From the NCBI RefSeq assembly GCF_040412425.1, contig NC_089788.1:62163720-62227719 (forward strand): 64,000 nucleotides of DNA. The letters run 5' to 3'. Below the pieces are notes generated by a model. That model saw only the letters and a program-made list of their open reading frames with translations, did not search any database and was not told the DNA's origin. This DNA comes from Macrobrachium rosenbergii (lineage: Eukaryota; Arthropoda; Malacostraca; Decapoda; Palaemonidae). Of this stretch, positions 1-11,759 are shown one piece after another; position 1 is the stretch's first letter, and every line of letters begins with the position of its first letter. The position numbers were made by a program, and so were the translations under genes.

Positions 1-1330
1 CTAGGCTCCCTTGTTTGTTGACACAAGCCACCACTGTGATATTGTCAGACATGAGAACTGCGGAGTGCCCCATCACCCTTTCTTGAAACTCCTGAAGGGC
101 TAGGAAAGCCCTTCAGGAGTTTCAGGATGTTGAGGTGAAGCTATTTGTCTTGGTGATCCCACACACCTGAGGTCAGAATATCTTCCAGGTGTGCTCCCCA
201 ACCCTTTTTCGAGGTGCCTGAGAACAGAAGAATCTCCGAAGGGGGAGAGTGAAGGCACACTCCTATGGTCAGGTTTCTACCGTCCAGCCACCATGCTAAG
301 TCCTGTCTCACTCCCTTCAAGAGAGGAACTCAGAAAAGGGAGAATCCTTTGATGGGGACCAAAACTTTTTCAACCTCCACTGAAGGGATCAAAGGTGGAG
401 ATGTCCATGAGGAACGAGCTTTTCCAGGGACAACGGGTGACCTAGAATGATCTGCCCCTGATGTGCTGGTTGCTTTTGTCTCCAGAGTAAGGACTGAACA
501 ATGGTCCTGAACTTGTCAATGCATGGATCTGATGGGAAGACCCTCGCCATTATCATGTCTATAAGCATGCCCAGGTAAAGAATCCTTTGGCTGGGCGCAA
601 GATTTTACTTCTCCACATTTATCACTATTCCTAGGCTGTGACAAAATTGGAGTAGACAGTCCCTGTCTTGGATTAACGTTACCCGAGAACTCACCAGGAC
701 CAGCCATTGTCGAGGTACCTCAAGATGCGTATCCTGTGTGAATGAGCCCAGGTCGAAACTAGGATGAACACTCTTGTGAACACCTGTGGGACAGTAGAAA
801 GGCCGAAGCAAAGCACCTTGAATTGGTATACTGTCTCTCCCAGACTGAAGCGAAGAAACTTTCAAAATGACTGATGTACTGGAATCTGGAAGTATGCATC
901 CTTCAAGTCTATTGGAGCATTAAGTCAAACTTCCTGATGGCTGCTAGAGCTGTACGAGGGGGGTCTCCATCTTGAACCGACTCTTTCTGATTAAAAGGTT
1001 GAGAGTAGAGAGGTCTATGATTGGTCTCTAATCACCCGATGCCTTCAGTACCAGAAAGGCATGGCTGTAGAGGCCTGGGGAAAGATCCTTCACAACCTCC
1101 ACAGCGCCTTTTTCCATCATTTTTCTCATTTCTTCTTGGAGAGCCAGATACTTTGTCAAGTCTTATAACTAAGAAAGTATCTGCTGGAGTTACTGTGTCC
1201 TGTGGTGAGGCAATGGCAGTGTTGCTGCCCCTTTCTTCCTCTGTCTCAAACTTTCACATTTCCCTCTGTCTGCCATCTAAGGAAGAAGTCTCAGAAATTC
1301 TGCATCTTTGGCAGAATAATGTCACCTTTT
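1..1330 (-). mobile_element. DIRS-like retrotransposon fragment (RT and RNase H part)
   Basis: The minus strand reads through a decayed reverse transcriptase followed by RNase H of a DIRS-like element. From about 1150 down to 560 the RT blocks can be followed across several frames, including the stretch equivalent to YQFRALCFGLSTAP. The catalytic block reads YLDN where the related copy at 46600-50420 has YLDD. Below about 450 the RNase H blocks follow, ending in a frame equivalent to VNKQGSL at the very first bases. The reading frame is broken at least three times, so this copy cannot make protein. The recombinase end lies outside the window. It sits in the ATPAF2 gene downstream of exon 5, in the same orientation. 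Confidence 0.75.
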
Positions 1331-1793
1331 GAAAAAATCTGATCCTTTTTTTTGCCTGCTAATAAATGCAAATGGAAAAATTCATCCAACCTTATCCCAA
1401 ATGAAATATGACATGAAAAAATAAGGTAGCTTAGCCAAGAAAACAATGATAGATGCTAACATCAGTTAGAAAGGGGTCATCAATTATTTTCTTGACAATT
1501 CAGCTGCACTGAAAGCAATATGGCATGATTATAAAAAGAGATTTTCCAACTGTATGAACAGTATGACTTCCTCAAGTGGTAGAATACTTAACTTATATAT
1601 GAATCACAGATTTCTCTCATCTAGTACATGACTGTTTTTGACTAACAATCATTAAACTATAAGTAACAGCAGAGAAAAATGAGAAGACTGTACACTGTCT
1701 CAGCTTTTCCTTGATGGGATTTGACTATGTTTTATACTTTTCACACAAAAATATGTATAGCTTTTGGAGAAAAAATAATGATAATAAACTTAC

Positions 1794-1974
1794 CATGAAC
1801 TGCCCATATATCATACGACAAAAGATAACGCCGTACTGCTTCTCTAATTTCTGCAGAAATATCTGCACCACAGATTCCATCGCAAGGTTTAAGGTTCACA
1901 TTAAATTTTTTATTAAACCATCCCAATAGAGGATCCCATTCTCTCTTCAAAAGCTCTATAAGGTCATCCGTACC
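1794..1974 (-). CDS. ATPAF2: ATPAF2 exon 5 (ATP12 family F1-ATPase assembly factor)
   Basis: This 181-bp exon has a pyrimidine-rich acceptor ending TTTCAG and a donor CATG/GTAAGT. It opens in phase 0 and ends in phase 1. It encodes about 60 residues beginning GTDDLIELLKREWDPLLGW and ending SYDIWAVHG. This matches the conserved centre of ATP12 proteins, where the vertebrate protein has an EWDPIIEW block and a YNTWALQG block. ATPAF2 is a mitochondrial matrix chaperone that binds the F1 alpha subunit before F1 assembly. The frame is intact. The next exon, carrying the C-terminal helices, must lie beyond the left edge. Family recognition is by eye but the spacing and residues fit closely. Confidence 0.88.
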
Positions 1975-2006
1975 CTGAAAAGTAAGGAAATGTTATTCAA
2001 ACAGTT

Positions 2007-2102
2007 GTGTGAAAAATATCTCCTCAGGTCGTTATCTAAAATTGTGATAATGCTATGTGAAAAATATCTCCCCAAGTCATTACCTAAAACTGTGATAACA
2101 AT
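2007..2102. repeat. Two-copy tandem repeat, period about 48 bp
   Basis: Two adjacent copies share GTGAAAAATATCTCC, then AGTC/GGTC-TTA and AA(A)TTGTGATAA blocks. They differ at roughly one base in eight. They lie in the ATPAF2 intron just upstream (in gene sense) of exon 5. Confidence 0.7.
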
Positions 2103-2659
2103 ACTGTATAGATATGTTCACCACTTCTTTAACTAACAGCTCAAAATTATGGAGGACTCTTCTTCCTTACTTCTTCTAAAACTTTAGATAGTTTTATGAA
2201 ACTAATATTTTTTTCAGATCTTCCACAAATATTCAAAATGGATGATAATCTTTAAAGTTATGCCGACTGTAATAAGGTATGATTCATATGAGAAAGGTAA
2301 ATTACGTGCACAGACAAACCCACGGCAAAAAAATTATTGCATAATATAAACTTTCTGGGGATTTGGAGTGTCCAATACTGCACTGTATTGGCAATTATAT
2401 AATTTTTTTAAAAACAAAAATATTTTTTCTATACAAGCCCATTAATTTTCCACAGCCTTTTGTCCACTGACACAAAGTACCATACATTTCACAAAATCCT
2501 CCCAGTTCCAGCTAGTTGGTTGTGTAAGTGCACCAGTTCGAGAAGGCCAAAACCAGCAATCTAAATCCTTTAATAATGTCGTCTTAACATGAAAATATTT
2601 AGGAAGTGGGGAGAGAGTTGAGCAGTTTTCCTGTAAAAGTAATGTGCTTATATAGAAAA
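2103..2659. other. Intron sequence, no gene recognised
   Basis: AT-rich sequence between exon 5 of ATPAF2 and the 3' end of the next DIRS-like element. A 74-codon open frame on the minus strand (2442-2666) starts inside the DIRS terminus and resembles nothing I recognise. Confidence 0.5.
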
Positions 2660-2985
2660 ATGACATTTTTATAATAAAATAAAGTTTTATATATACTTAC
2701 CAAATAATTACATAACTATAGTTTCTACTTTACGCAGCAGCTCAAAATTCAAAATTCACTGTAGCGCTCTTTTCTTTCCGGTGTAGGTATACTGCCCTGC
2801 CCACTTTCAGGGAAGAACGGGTACAACACAGCTAAACAGCTCAATTCATTTATGCGCCATGTCCATAAGAGGGGAGGAGGGAGGGCTCTGATCATGTAAT
2901 TATTTGGCAAGTATATATAAAACTTTATTTTATTATAAAAATGTCATTTTCATATAAGTAACTTACCAAATAATTACATAGCTGA
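2660..2985 (-). repeat. DIRS 3' inverted terminal repeat plus internal complementary region
   Basis: The outer 58 bases (2660-2717) begin ATGACATTTTTATAATAAAA and contain ACTTACCAAATAATTACAT. The same sequence returns inverted at 2894-2945. It is followed directly, at 2946-2984, by a third copy in the first orientation (CATATAAGTAACTTACC...). In DIRS elements an internal complementary region joins the complements of the two ends, and this is that arrangement. The third copy predicts the opposite terminus, which is seen in the related copy ending near 14030. Confidence 0.75.
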
Positions 2986-3619
2986 ACCCCACGTTGATTG
3001 GAGGTGGGATGAATGGACATATACTACCCCAAAAGAAACTTTATTATGGAGAAGAATTTGGAATAGAAAGTTAGCCAACATTTTGAAATGCTTGTTGTAA
3101 CCTCACCTGGTGAGGAGCAACGGCAGATGGGTACTGCATCTGGTCGAAGCTCCTCTCGACCTGTAGCAGCGTGGCAGTAGAGCCAAGGGTTGCTTCTACT
3201 TGAGTGGGTTCTTTGTAATGTAGGAGGTTATCACGGGTTGCAAAAGCTTACAATCCAAAAAAGGACACATAAATAATATGTGTATATGCCCTTGCCCTGG
3301 GAGCAGTACAACAGAAAACAAAGACCAGATAAAAAATAACCTACACCACCACAAAATTTAATCAAAACCATAAAAACAAAGATTGGTGACACTCAGCGCT
3401 CACCAGACTTCCCAAGAAGTGCAACTATCCTTATTCAAGGAGAGTGGGTAGAGGAAAAGGAAGGCGTTCCTCCTATCCTTCATTCCCAATACCATGCCAG
3501 CTGCAAAGAACAGACCTAAAGTACTGCATTTTTCGTATACCATTTCAATATCCGTTAGGTAGAACATGGCAAACACTGACTTGCACCTCCAATATGTTGA
3601 TTGCAAGATTGAAGAGAGA

Positions 3620-4906
3620 GATGGATTACATCTGAATGCCTAGGACACAGCCACCGCTCTTATTTCATAGTTTTTACTTTACATAAGGGTAGTAAATCAT
3701 CATGAACCCCGAATGTGCTTCCGAAGTCACAGATCTTAAAAAGAATGTTAATGCATTCTTGGAGAATGGATGGCTAGGGTCTTTCATGGAACACCAAAGA
3801 TTTGAGGAAGAACCTCTGAGACTTCTGGTTCTTTCTAGGTATACTCTTAAGGTTCTTACAGGAGAGAGGACTTTCTCTTGATCAGATGGACTGAGTACTT
3901 CAGACAGGCTCTTGATTGAAAAAAAGCGAGGCCAAGGGTTAGTCGGGTCCTCATTCTTGGCCAAGAAACCCAAAATAAGTGAGTATACAGCATTCCCTTG
4001 AGAAAAGCCTACCCTTTTATCAATGGCATGTAGCTTACTAGCTCTCCTAGCTGTAGCTAATGCCATCAAGAATGAGGTCTTCTTCATTAGATTCCTAAGT
4101 GAGGAGGATTCAAGTTCAAACACTGGTCCTGACAGCCATTTAAGGACGACGTCCAAGTGCCAAGTGACTTTGCTTACTAGTACGTACTAAAAAATTAATT
4201 AAATCGCTGATGTCTTGATTTGAAGACAGGTCCACTCTTCTATGTTTGAATATGGAACTCAACATTGCCCTGTAACCCTTGATGGTAGATGTTGCAAGTC
4301 CTTTCAGGGTTCTAGGATGTAACAGAAAATCTGCGATCTGGGCTACAGATGTATGAGAAGAGGAGATATTTTGCTCCTGGCACCACTTCCGAAAAACTGT
4401 CCACTTGGCTTGGTAGACTGATGCAGATGATCGTCGCCTACACTTAGCAATAGCCTCTGCAGCCTTCCTTGAAAAACCTTTTGCTCTGACAAGCTGTCAT
4501 CTAAAGCCTGTCAGAGTGAGAGTGGATAACCCTAGATGGAATCTGTGAAAGTGCGGCTTTTTGAGAAGATTTCTCTTCTGAAGAAGTAGCCTTGAAAAGT
4601 CCGTCAGTAGACTTAGATCTGGGAACCACTCCTTGAGGGCCAAAAGGGAGTGACTAGGGTCATCGACACATTGCTGTGTGTGTTGAACTTTTTCAATACG
4701 TCCCTCACCAGAGCCGGGGAACAATACAGAGGAAGATGATGGTTCCTCGATATTGCAAACAGGTCTATCGATGGCTTTCCCCATAGCTTCCACAGGTCGG
4801 TGCACACCTGTGGATTGAGTGTCCACTCTGTTGGTAGAACCTGTTTGCCATGACTCAATTCATCCCCCAAGATGTTCATTCTCCCCTGAATGAAGCGGGT
4901 CACCAC
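3620..4906 (-). pseudogene. DIRS-like tyrosine recombinase, broken
   Basis: The N-terminal core-binding part runs from about 4830 to 4190, with blocks such as EWFPDLSLL, KPHFHRFHLGL and a frame reading TIKGYRAMLSSIF. A clean 160-residue frame at 4156-3674 covers the first half of the catalytic domain, with SLRNLMKKTSFLMALATARR and the VLSPVRTLRVYLERT block. The C-terminal motif continues in another frame and reads YEIRAVAVS, where relatives in this window have HEIRG or HEVRA. Thus the catalytic His of the H-x-x-R motif is Tyr here, and a frameshift separates it from the first arginine block. The copy is not expected to recombine DNA. Confidence 0.8.
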
Positions 4907-5524
4907 TCAGGTCTCGTTGCTTAGTGCCCACAAAAGAAAATCCTTGGTCGCATCCTGGAGCAAAAAAGAATGAGACCCTCCTTGGTTCTTGATGTAAGCC
5001 AGGGCGGTCATGCTGTCCGAATGGACTGCCACTGTCTTGTTGAAAGTCTGCATTGCAAAGTGCTGAAGTGCAAGATGAATAGCCTTTAATTCTTTTACAT
5101 TGATGTGGAGGTTTCTTTCGCTTGGAGACCACGTTCCTGAAACCTCCATATCGTTGAGAAGAGCTCCCCAACCCAGATCCGAAGCGTCTGAGTATAATGT
5201 TAGGTCTGGGTTCATTGGAGCCAGAGACTTTCCTGTCATAAATCTGTCCTTCACCAGCCACCACTGAAGGTCCTCTTTGATCTCAGGAGTAACGCTGAAG
5301 ACGAACGAATCCGGGAACGACTCCCTTTGCCAACTGGCCTTAAGGTAAAATTGCAGTACTCTTGTGTGTAGCCTGCCTAATGGAACAAACTTCTCTATGG
5401 AAGAGGGGGTTCCCAGGAGACTCATCCATGCATTGGCTGAGCAGGAGGGGCAAGCTATGAAGTTTTGGACTTTTCTGAGACAATTTATGATCCTTTGTTG
5501 GGACAGAAAAGACAGAAAACTCAA
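4907..5524 (-). pseudogene. DIRS-like RNase H domain (open over 205 codons)
   Basis: This is the best-preserved coding block of the 2660-5545 element. It reads 205 residues without interruption. It contains LYSDASDLGWGALL with the first catalytic Asp, NVKELKAIHLAL with the Glu, and VHSDSMTALAYIKNQGG with the second Asp. The stretch upstream of it holds the connection domain (SIEKFVPLGRLHTRVLQFYL). It would normally be the C-terminal half of the RT/RNase H polyprotein, but the RT half is missing because the element is truncated at its 5' end. The following frame (4906 onward) continues into the recombinase region, as usual for this group. Confidence 0.8.
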
Positions 5525-5534
5525 GAGAGTCTAT

Positions 5535-5640
5535 CACTATATTAGCTGACTATCAGCTCTCACAGGGCTGGCCCGAAGGATTAGGATGAAATGACATGTC
5601 TAGGCTAGAAGCCTAGCACTGGGACCAAATAGGTCACTCG
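5535..5640 (-). repeat. Short SINE-like and interspersed repeat fragments
   Basis: CAGCTCTCACAGGGCTGGCC and the following GAAGGATTAG match the 3' part of the tRNA-derived SINE at 40567-40848 in reverse. Next to it, AGCACTGGGACCAAATAGGT resembles in reverse the interspersed repeat seen at 61380-61660. Both are fragments lying between the DIRS and LINE elements. Confidence 0.5.
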
Positions 5641-5848
5641 CTAATGATGAATGAACGAAAATGAAAATGATATTAAAAGCTGTAAAAAGGCATACGCTTT
5701 CATACTGGAACACACTCACACAATAAATACATTTATACTCATGTTTCCATATATACTCATTAAAAAGGTATATTAAAGTTCAAAATAAATAAAGTACAAT
5801 CATAAAATTTACTTGTTTTAAAATTCATTATACTGATTGATTGATCTT

Positions 5849-8800
5849 TTATATTTTATCAATTAACTCACAGCTTCTCATGAACATTAAAATGGGTATT
5901 ACTGAAAATGTTGAAGATTCCGACAAAATTTCTTTTATTGGTCTACTTCCAAAATTTGATAATTGCTGCAGGTTATATTTTGGACATTCACACAGTATAT
6001 GCTTAATTGTTATCAACACATTGCAATCTGGGCATTTGGGAGGAGGGCCACATGGACTGTTCATTAAGTGTCCATGTTTCAAACGAGTATGGCCTATTCA
6101 AAGATGAGTCAGAATTACTTGTGTGTGTATCTCTCTCTGATATGACAAACTCCATTTTCTGACACTGGATTTTATCTGTTTTAATTTATTATTTTCAGGT
6201 TCCTCGTTCCATATATTTTGCCATTTACTTACAATGACTATTTTTATATATATTGTATAGTCACTAATAGGGATGTCTACATTTGCTCTTGTGATGTGGA
6301 CTGCTTCTTTAGCTGCTTTATCAGCCTCTTCATTTCCCTTAATCCCAACATGGGCAGAGATCCAACATATTTCAATATTTTTTCCCTTATTATACAATTT
6401 ATGGAGTGAAAACTTTATATGTTGTATAATATTTTTTTATTATAGATTTGAATAGCCCCTATAGTGCTTCTGGAGTCACTATAAATCACAAAATTATTAC
6501 ATGACGCTTCTCTAATTATTTTTATGGTTGATACTATTGCACATAACTCAGCTGTAAATACTGGAGAGTTATCTGGTAGAGAGAACTGATATGTTTTGTC
6601 TGGGGATACTGCAGCATATCACACTCCATATTGTGACTTAGATCCGTCAGTGTATATTGCGTAATGTGGACCTTTTCGGATTATATGTTCTACTGTGTTG
6701 TCTATGGTATTCTGGAGTATATAATGTGTGTTGTCTATGGTATTCTGGAGTATATGAATGACATTTTGATAAATATTTCATGTGCATACAAATTCTTATT
6801 TTATTCATTGTTCAAGGAGGAGGTAATTTTAATATTAAAGGTAATTGTACATTTATATTTAGCGACTCAAACAATCTTCTAGCTCTAACTGGGAAAGGAG
6901 GTGGATGAGTGTTTATAAACACATCTCTTAATCCAAATAATTTTTTGGTTGGGGAATCATTTGTCTGAATTCTCAGAGCACTCTTCATTGCTACTAGCTT
7001 TCTATGGAGAGACAGAGGTAGTTCTCCACATTCAACTTGTAAAGAAGACGGTGATGATCGAAAAGTTCCTGAACATATTCTAAGACCTTCATTATGAACT
7101 AGGTCTACCGTTTTCAGCATTGCATCTGATGCTGAGCCATATATTTTGCTTCCATAATCAACAATAGACAGCACTGTTGCTTTATACAGTAAAGTAAGGG
7201 TGTCTATCGGCTCCCAAAGTAGTGTTCGATAGTTTTTTAATTAGGTTTAATGCTCTTTTACATTTTGATTTCATGTAAGTTATGTGGGCTTTCCAGTTCA
7301 AGTGAGTATCAAACACTAAACCCAAAAATTTTGCTGTTTGGCCAATTGGTATGGAATGATTTCTGATTTTTAAATCTATTTCTTCACCTTTTTTCCACTT
7401 TTTATTTTTATAAAACATTACTGCTTGAGTCTTTTGTATAGAAAATTTGAAGCCTGCAGATGAGGCTCATTCATCTATTTTTACTACAGTTTTATTAATG
7501 ATTCGCTCTGCATGTTTTATGCGAGATGCTGAATGATATATGGCAAAATCATCCATGTACAAGTTACTTTTAATTCCAATAGGTAGATTATTACTGATAC
7601 ATTTATTGCTAATGTAAACAGTGTGCCACTAAGGACGCTTCCTCGTGGAACACCATTTTCTAGTCGAAATGTACCTGACAATACATCATCAATTCTCACT
7701 TGAAAAGTGCGATTTGTCAGAAAATTTTCGATAAACCTAGGTAAATATTTTTATGTGACGTTTTTAATATTGCATACCTTCATGTAGTATCATTAGCCTT
7801 TTCAATGTCAAAAAAAGACGGCTATAGTAATTTGTTTTCGTTCAAATCCTCTTCATATGTGGTCTTCCAAGTTTGACAGAGAATCCAGTGTCAATCTGTT
7901 ACATTGTGACCCAAATTGAGTGGGAGTCAAAACTTTGTTTTCTCGAATGTGCCATGCTAGTCGAGCATTTACCATTTTTTCTAGTAGTTTGCATAGACAA
8001 CTAGTTAAAGGAATTAGTCTGTAATTGTTTACATTTCTGGGATCTTTTCCAGGTTTGGGGATAGGAATAATTATAGCTGTAAGTGGTTATAAAACTCTAA
8101 TAAGTATGTCTTTGCCAAAGGTACTACATGGCAGATCATTTCAAAACAAATACTGTCACCTCCAGGGGCAGATTTATTGCTATTCAACAGAGCAAATTCT
8201 AACTCTTCCATATTAAATTTTCTATTGTAATAAATATCTTCTATGGTTTCAAAATTTATTGTTATTAACTCTATATTATTTTTCCTTGTTTGGAAATGCT
8301 CATCTAAATTTTGTAGTTAATTACTTTTGCTAAATTTTCACCTATTACATTACTTATTTCTTTAGGATCAAGTATTCTTTTCCCATCTTTTATTATGGCA
8401 TGTCTAGGTGGTTTAACACGGGTACCATTTATTTTCCTGAATTTTTCCCATATTTTTTGTATGGGAGTATTATTAGAGAGATCTGATACATATTTTCTCC
8501 ATGAAATTATTCCTCCTTGAATTACTTCTCTTTTAAATTTTGCAGATATTTTGTTGTATATAGGTTTTAATGTATTAATTTTTAATAATAATATAGTCAG
8601 CTTTTGTATGGGTCCTTCTAATATCGGTGACGTTTTGTTTATTTTACTGAATTTTCTATTCAAATTATCTAATCGTCTTCCAATTTGGCGTTTTATTTTT
8701 ATTAATTCTGTTAGTTTTTCACACCATCAGACCACCATGGGACTTTGTGTTTTGTTGGATGAGATTTGGATTTTGGTATTGCTTTATCAGCTGCATTTGT

Positions 8801-9536
8801 AATGAAATCAACAAGAAATTTATTAGTTTCATTATGGTCGTATAAATATTCAAATGGTGGGATACTCCTAGTGTGGAATTCATATTGCTCCTACTCTGCT
8901 TTATAAATGTTATATTGAGGACATGCTTGGTGGGATTATTTTGTAATAATGAAATTAATATTGGGAAATGATCACTTGTATGCAAGTCGTCCACTGTATT
9001 CCAATCCAATCTGTTAACTGTTTGTCGTGCAAAGAGTTAAGTCGATTAAGGAAAATGTTCCATGTGTTTTAGAAAAATATGTGTTGATTTCGTTATCATT
9101 TATGCAGCACATGTCACATGAATCTATGAATTCTTCTATTTTACTTCCTGCTCTATTTGAGTCTGTACAATTACAGTCCCACATCGGGTTGTGGGCATTA
9201 AAATCACTTACTATTAATGTAGGTTCCTTGGCATTATTAAGTAATTCTTTAAGTTTGTCAGTCATAATTTTTATTGGTATGATTGGATTGGTTGCATAAA
9301 TTATAAATTACATAATTATCGTTATTTATTCGTATTCTAATACTCGATACTTGCAGATCAGTAAAGTTTACAGGTACGTTGTCAAAACATACCTTGTTAT
9401 GTACATATATAGCAATACCTAAGTTTGCTTCTTCCTCTCTAGATGAAGATGCAAGTAAGGTATATTTACTTACTGTTTTGTTGACATGCTGTAAACATAA
9501 TATCATAGGTTCGTATTCTTTTAGTAATCGTTGCAT
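5849..9536 (-). pseudogene. LINE ORF2: endonuclease, reverse transcriptase, RNase H
   Basis: The endonuclease part shows VSDFNAHNPMWDC and the later THGTFSLIDLTL block. The RT shows GVPRGSVLSGTLF (7690-7600), then YMDDFAIYHSASR near 7560-7520, so the catalytic YxDD box is preserved. After it come FLGLVFDTHLNWKAHITYMK (7330-7270) and the thumb-like LSIVDYGSKIYGSA. RNase H can be read across frames as TDGSK, TAEL, YSDSRSTIG and AHVGIKGNEEADKAAKEA, which covers all four acidic positions. The tail ends CPDCNVLITIKHILCECPKY. At least five frame breaks are needed to read through it, so it is a pseudogene. Confidence 0.8.
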
Positions 9537-9645
9537 TTCTCCTAGGTGTAATCTGGTCTGCAGACCATTTACATTCCATTGTATAATATAGCTATTGAAA
9601 ATATTGTTATAGTGGTCGAGTTTTACTCTCTTTTTTTTTGTATTA

Positions 9646-10980
9646 TCAACTTGGATTTTTTCTCACGACATTCATTTGTTTTTCTTTATAATATACTAAG
9701 TGCTCAATGCACAAGCAACCTTTTTCATGGGTACTCAAATCTGTGGTTTCTTTTTTTCCATATTTCATAAGGTTTCTTATAATGTTTGTTAAACCATCTT
9801 TTGTTATGTTTTTGTTATTGTTGCACAATGCAATGAAACAATCATTACATCCACAAGAGTTGTCATGTATATTTCTTTCTTTATTTGTTCTTGTTGTACC
9901 AATTATTGGTGATGGAGTAATCTCTTCTCCTTTGACATATTCACTGTTGTCTAAGGTACGTTTGTCTTCCAGTTCTTCAGTATTTTGGATATCTGTATTC
10001 ATTGGTTTTACTATTATTTTAGGAGATAATGGTATATTAACTTTTTTTGTTTTTGTTCTTTCTTCATATCTTTTGTCTTTGATTTGACCGATGTTTCTCT
10101 AACAATTGTTGGTTTCTTTGTTTTGGGTGGTGTTCTTTCCAATGGCCTTTTTTTTATCTTTAATTTCCAGTCTATCAGGTCCCTCCTCTGTTACTTCCAT
10201 AGTAGCATCCTCCTGTGTTCCTATTTGCATTAATGTTTCAAATGAATTTGATAAAATGTTATCCATATCATTTGTGCCCGTTTCTGTATTCTTTGCCATT
10301 TTATTCTTTGCCATTTTAATTTCTTCTTGCAATTTACTTTTCTGTGCTTTGTTACTTCTATTTCTATGTACTGTTTTTTGTTTCATTTTTGGTTCCTGTT
10401 ATTGAAGAATATGTATGTTTCTTAGATGGATCTTGCATTCCTCTCACTTTTAATTCCAACTTAGCCTCTTTTATAGACATCCCTGTTTGTTCTTGTAGCA
10501 TTTTCAATTCTGTATTGTATATGCAGTACATACATTCTTTGGACCTTGCATGATGATCCTGTCCACAGTTTACACATTTTGGCTCACTACATTTCCATTG
10601 TGTGGCACGTTCATCAGATCCACAATAAGCACATATAGGTTAATTACGACAGTTTTTCTTCGTGTGTCCACATTTACTACAATTTTGACATTGTAGTGGC
10701 TTTGGAACATAAGGTCTCAGTTCTCTATTTTTTATTTTTTTGCCCAAAATTTTTATTTTTGTATATCATTTTAAGAGAGTAAATCTTGTCCTTCAAATTT
10801 TATTTTCATGCAATTTACTTAATACTTTTATTATTCTGTTTTTTTGTTGTCACTTGGTATTATATATACTAAATGACATTTCTGTCAATCTTGGACTTTA
10901 GTTTGTATCTGTTTCATTTTAAGAGAGTCCAACAAGCATATTCTTATCAACATAAGGCAGTTGTGATCATTATTTTTTTG
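9646..10980 (-). pseudogene. LINE ORF1, Gag-like with CCHC knuckles
   Basis: Between about 10730 and 10530 the minus strand encodes three closely spaced Cys/His knuckles, among them CSKCGHTKKNC, CAYCGSDERATQWKC and CVNCGQDHHARSKEC. A lysine-rich low-complexity tail follows (10386-9646), with runs such as KSKLQEEIKMAKNKMAKNTE. Upstream, from about 10980 to 10740, a decayed N-terminal region is interrupted by stops. This domain order fits the nucleic-acid-binding ORF1 protein of I/Jockey-group LINEs, which packages the RNA. Stops interrupt both the knuckle region and the region before it. Confidence 0.7.
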
Positions 10981-11035
10981 TTTTTTTCAGGAAGGTTGTT
11001 ACAGGAGGTTCAGTACAACTGTGCTGAGTCACTAC

Positions 11036-11759
11036 CATCAAAGGGCCCAGGGTACTGTATTTTTATAATAAAATAAAGTTTGTCATACTTACCTGCTTAT
11101 TTACTTTTACATTCAAAAACATTGTCAATACTTTTACTGATAGATAGTCTTCAGACTGGTTTTGTTGTCACCATTGGAGTATAGGATTTAGGCAAACATA
11201 TGTCTTGGCGCCTTGGTTCCTTACCTGTTATTTTATTTGTCTAAATGACATTTCCTCTGTCGCTTCTCTTGAAAGAACGAGAGTCCACCCGAGTGTCTTT
11301 AATCAAATCCTTGGGGCGTCCAACGACAACATGGCCTAAGATTAGTTGTTCTGTTTCCATCAGGCCTAGAAACCTCTGACCAACTTTCACTCCCTCAATC
11401 ACCAGCAGACTCCAACGCACGAGGAGTTCAAAATCTGCGCAAAGTTACCTTCTGAGTCAAGGTTGGGGGATCAAGCATTAGAAGGGTTAACGACAAATTT
11501 ACTTCTTTTGGAGGAAGACCTGATTTAACTTGTTGTGCACTGGAATCAGCAAAGACTAAGGCTCCAGTGTGTGATCTACATTTGGATTCCTTTTTTTTTC
11601 CAAAACCAAAATCAAAACAGTCCACAGAAGCGTGCCTTCCACAAATCCAAAGTTCAGAATACTCAAGTGGAAAAGTTTTGAAAATCCAACGTCAACTGGT
11701 GTTGACAATCACTCTGAATAGAAAATGGGAATGGTTCCATCAAAGGGCCCAGGGGTACT
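11036..11759 (-). mobile_element. DIRS-like remnant flanked by a 20-bp direct repeat
   Basis: At 11058 the sequence starts ATTTTTATAATAAAATAAAG, then TTTGTCATACTTACCTGC, the same terminus as the element at 15573. The interior (about 11100-11740) has patches shared with the leader of that element, including GAATAGAAAATGGGAATGG at 11717. The whole is flanked by near-identical copies of CATCAAAGGGCCCAGGGTAC at 11036 and 11738. No catalytic domain is present. It looks like an internally deleted or rearranged copy. Confidence 0.5.

Larger units (their letters stand above)
2660..5545 (-). mobile_element. DIRS-like retrotransposon, 5'-truncated
   Basis: Read on the minus strand the order is RNase H (5524-4907), tyrosine recombinase (4906 to about 3620), 3' untranslated region, internal complementary region and terminal repeat at 2660. 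No RT or Gag lies upstream of 5545; the sequence passes straight into SINE-like and LINE sequence, so the copy is 5'-truncated. DIRS-like elements replicate through reverse transcription but integrate a circular DNA with a tyrosine recombinase instead of a DDE integrase, so no target duplication is expected. The copy lies in an ATPAF2 intron in the sense orientation. Terminal sequence shows it belongs with the fragment at 12203-14034. Confidence 0.8.
5650..10990 (-). mobile_element. I/Jockey-group LINE with RNase H, near full length, decayed
   Basis: On the minus strand the order is ORF1 with zinc knuckles (about 10980-9646), then ORF2 with AP-like endonuclease (9536-9014), reverse transcriptase (about 8660-6812), RNase H (about 6660-6330) and a Cys-rich tail (6082-5849). 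This five-part order, with an RNase H after the RT, is typical of the I group of non-LTR elements; the exact clade is not resolved by eye. Many stops and frameshifts break both frames, but sequence is present along the whole length. It is inserted in an ATPAF2 intron in the sense direction. The 3' end merges into AT-rich DNA at about 5650-5840. Confidence 0.8.

Noticed and set aside
2442..2666. A 74-codon minus-strand frame after an acceptor-like TTTTACAG, considered as an extra ATPAF2 exon or another gene
   Set aside because: It has no resemblance to ATP12, starts inside the DIRS terminus, and ends in a stop that would truncate ATPAF2 before exon 5.
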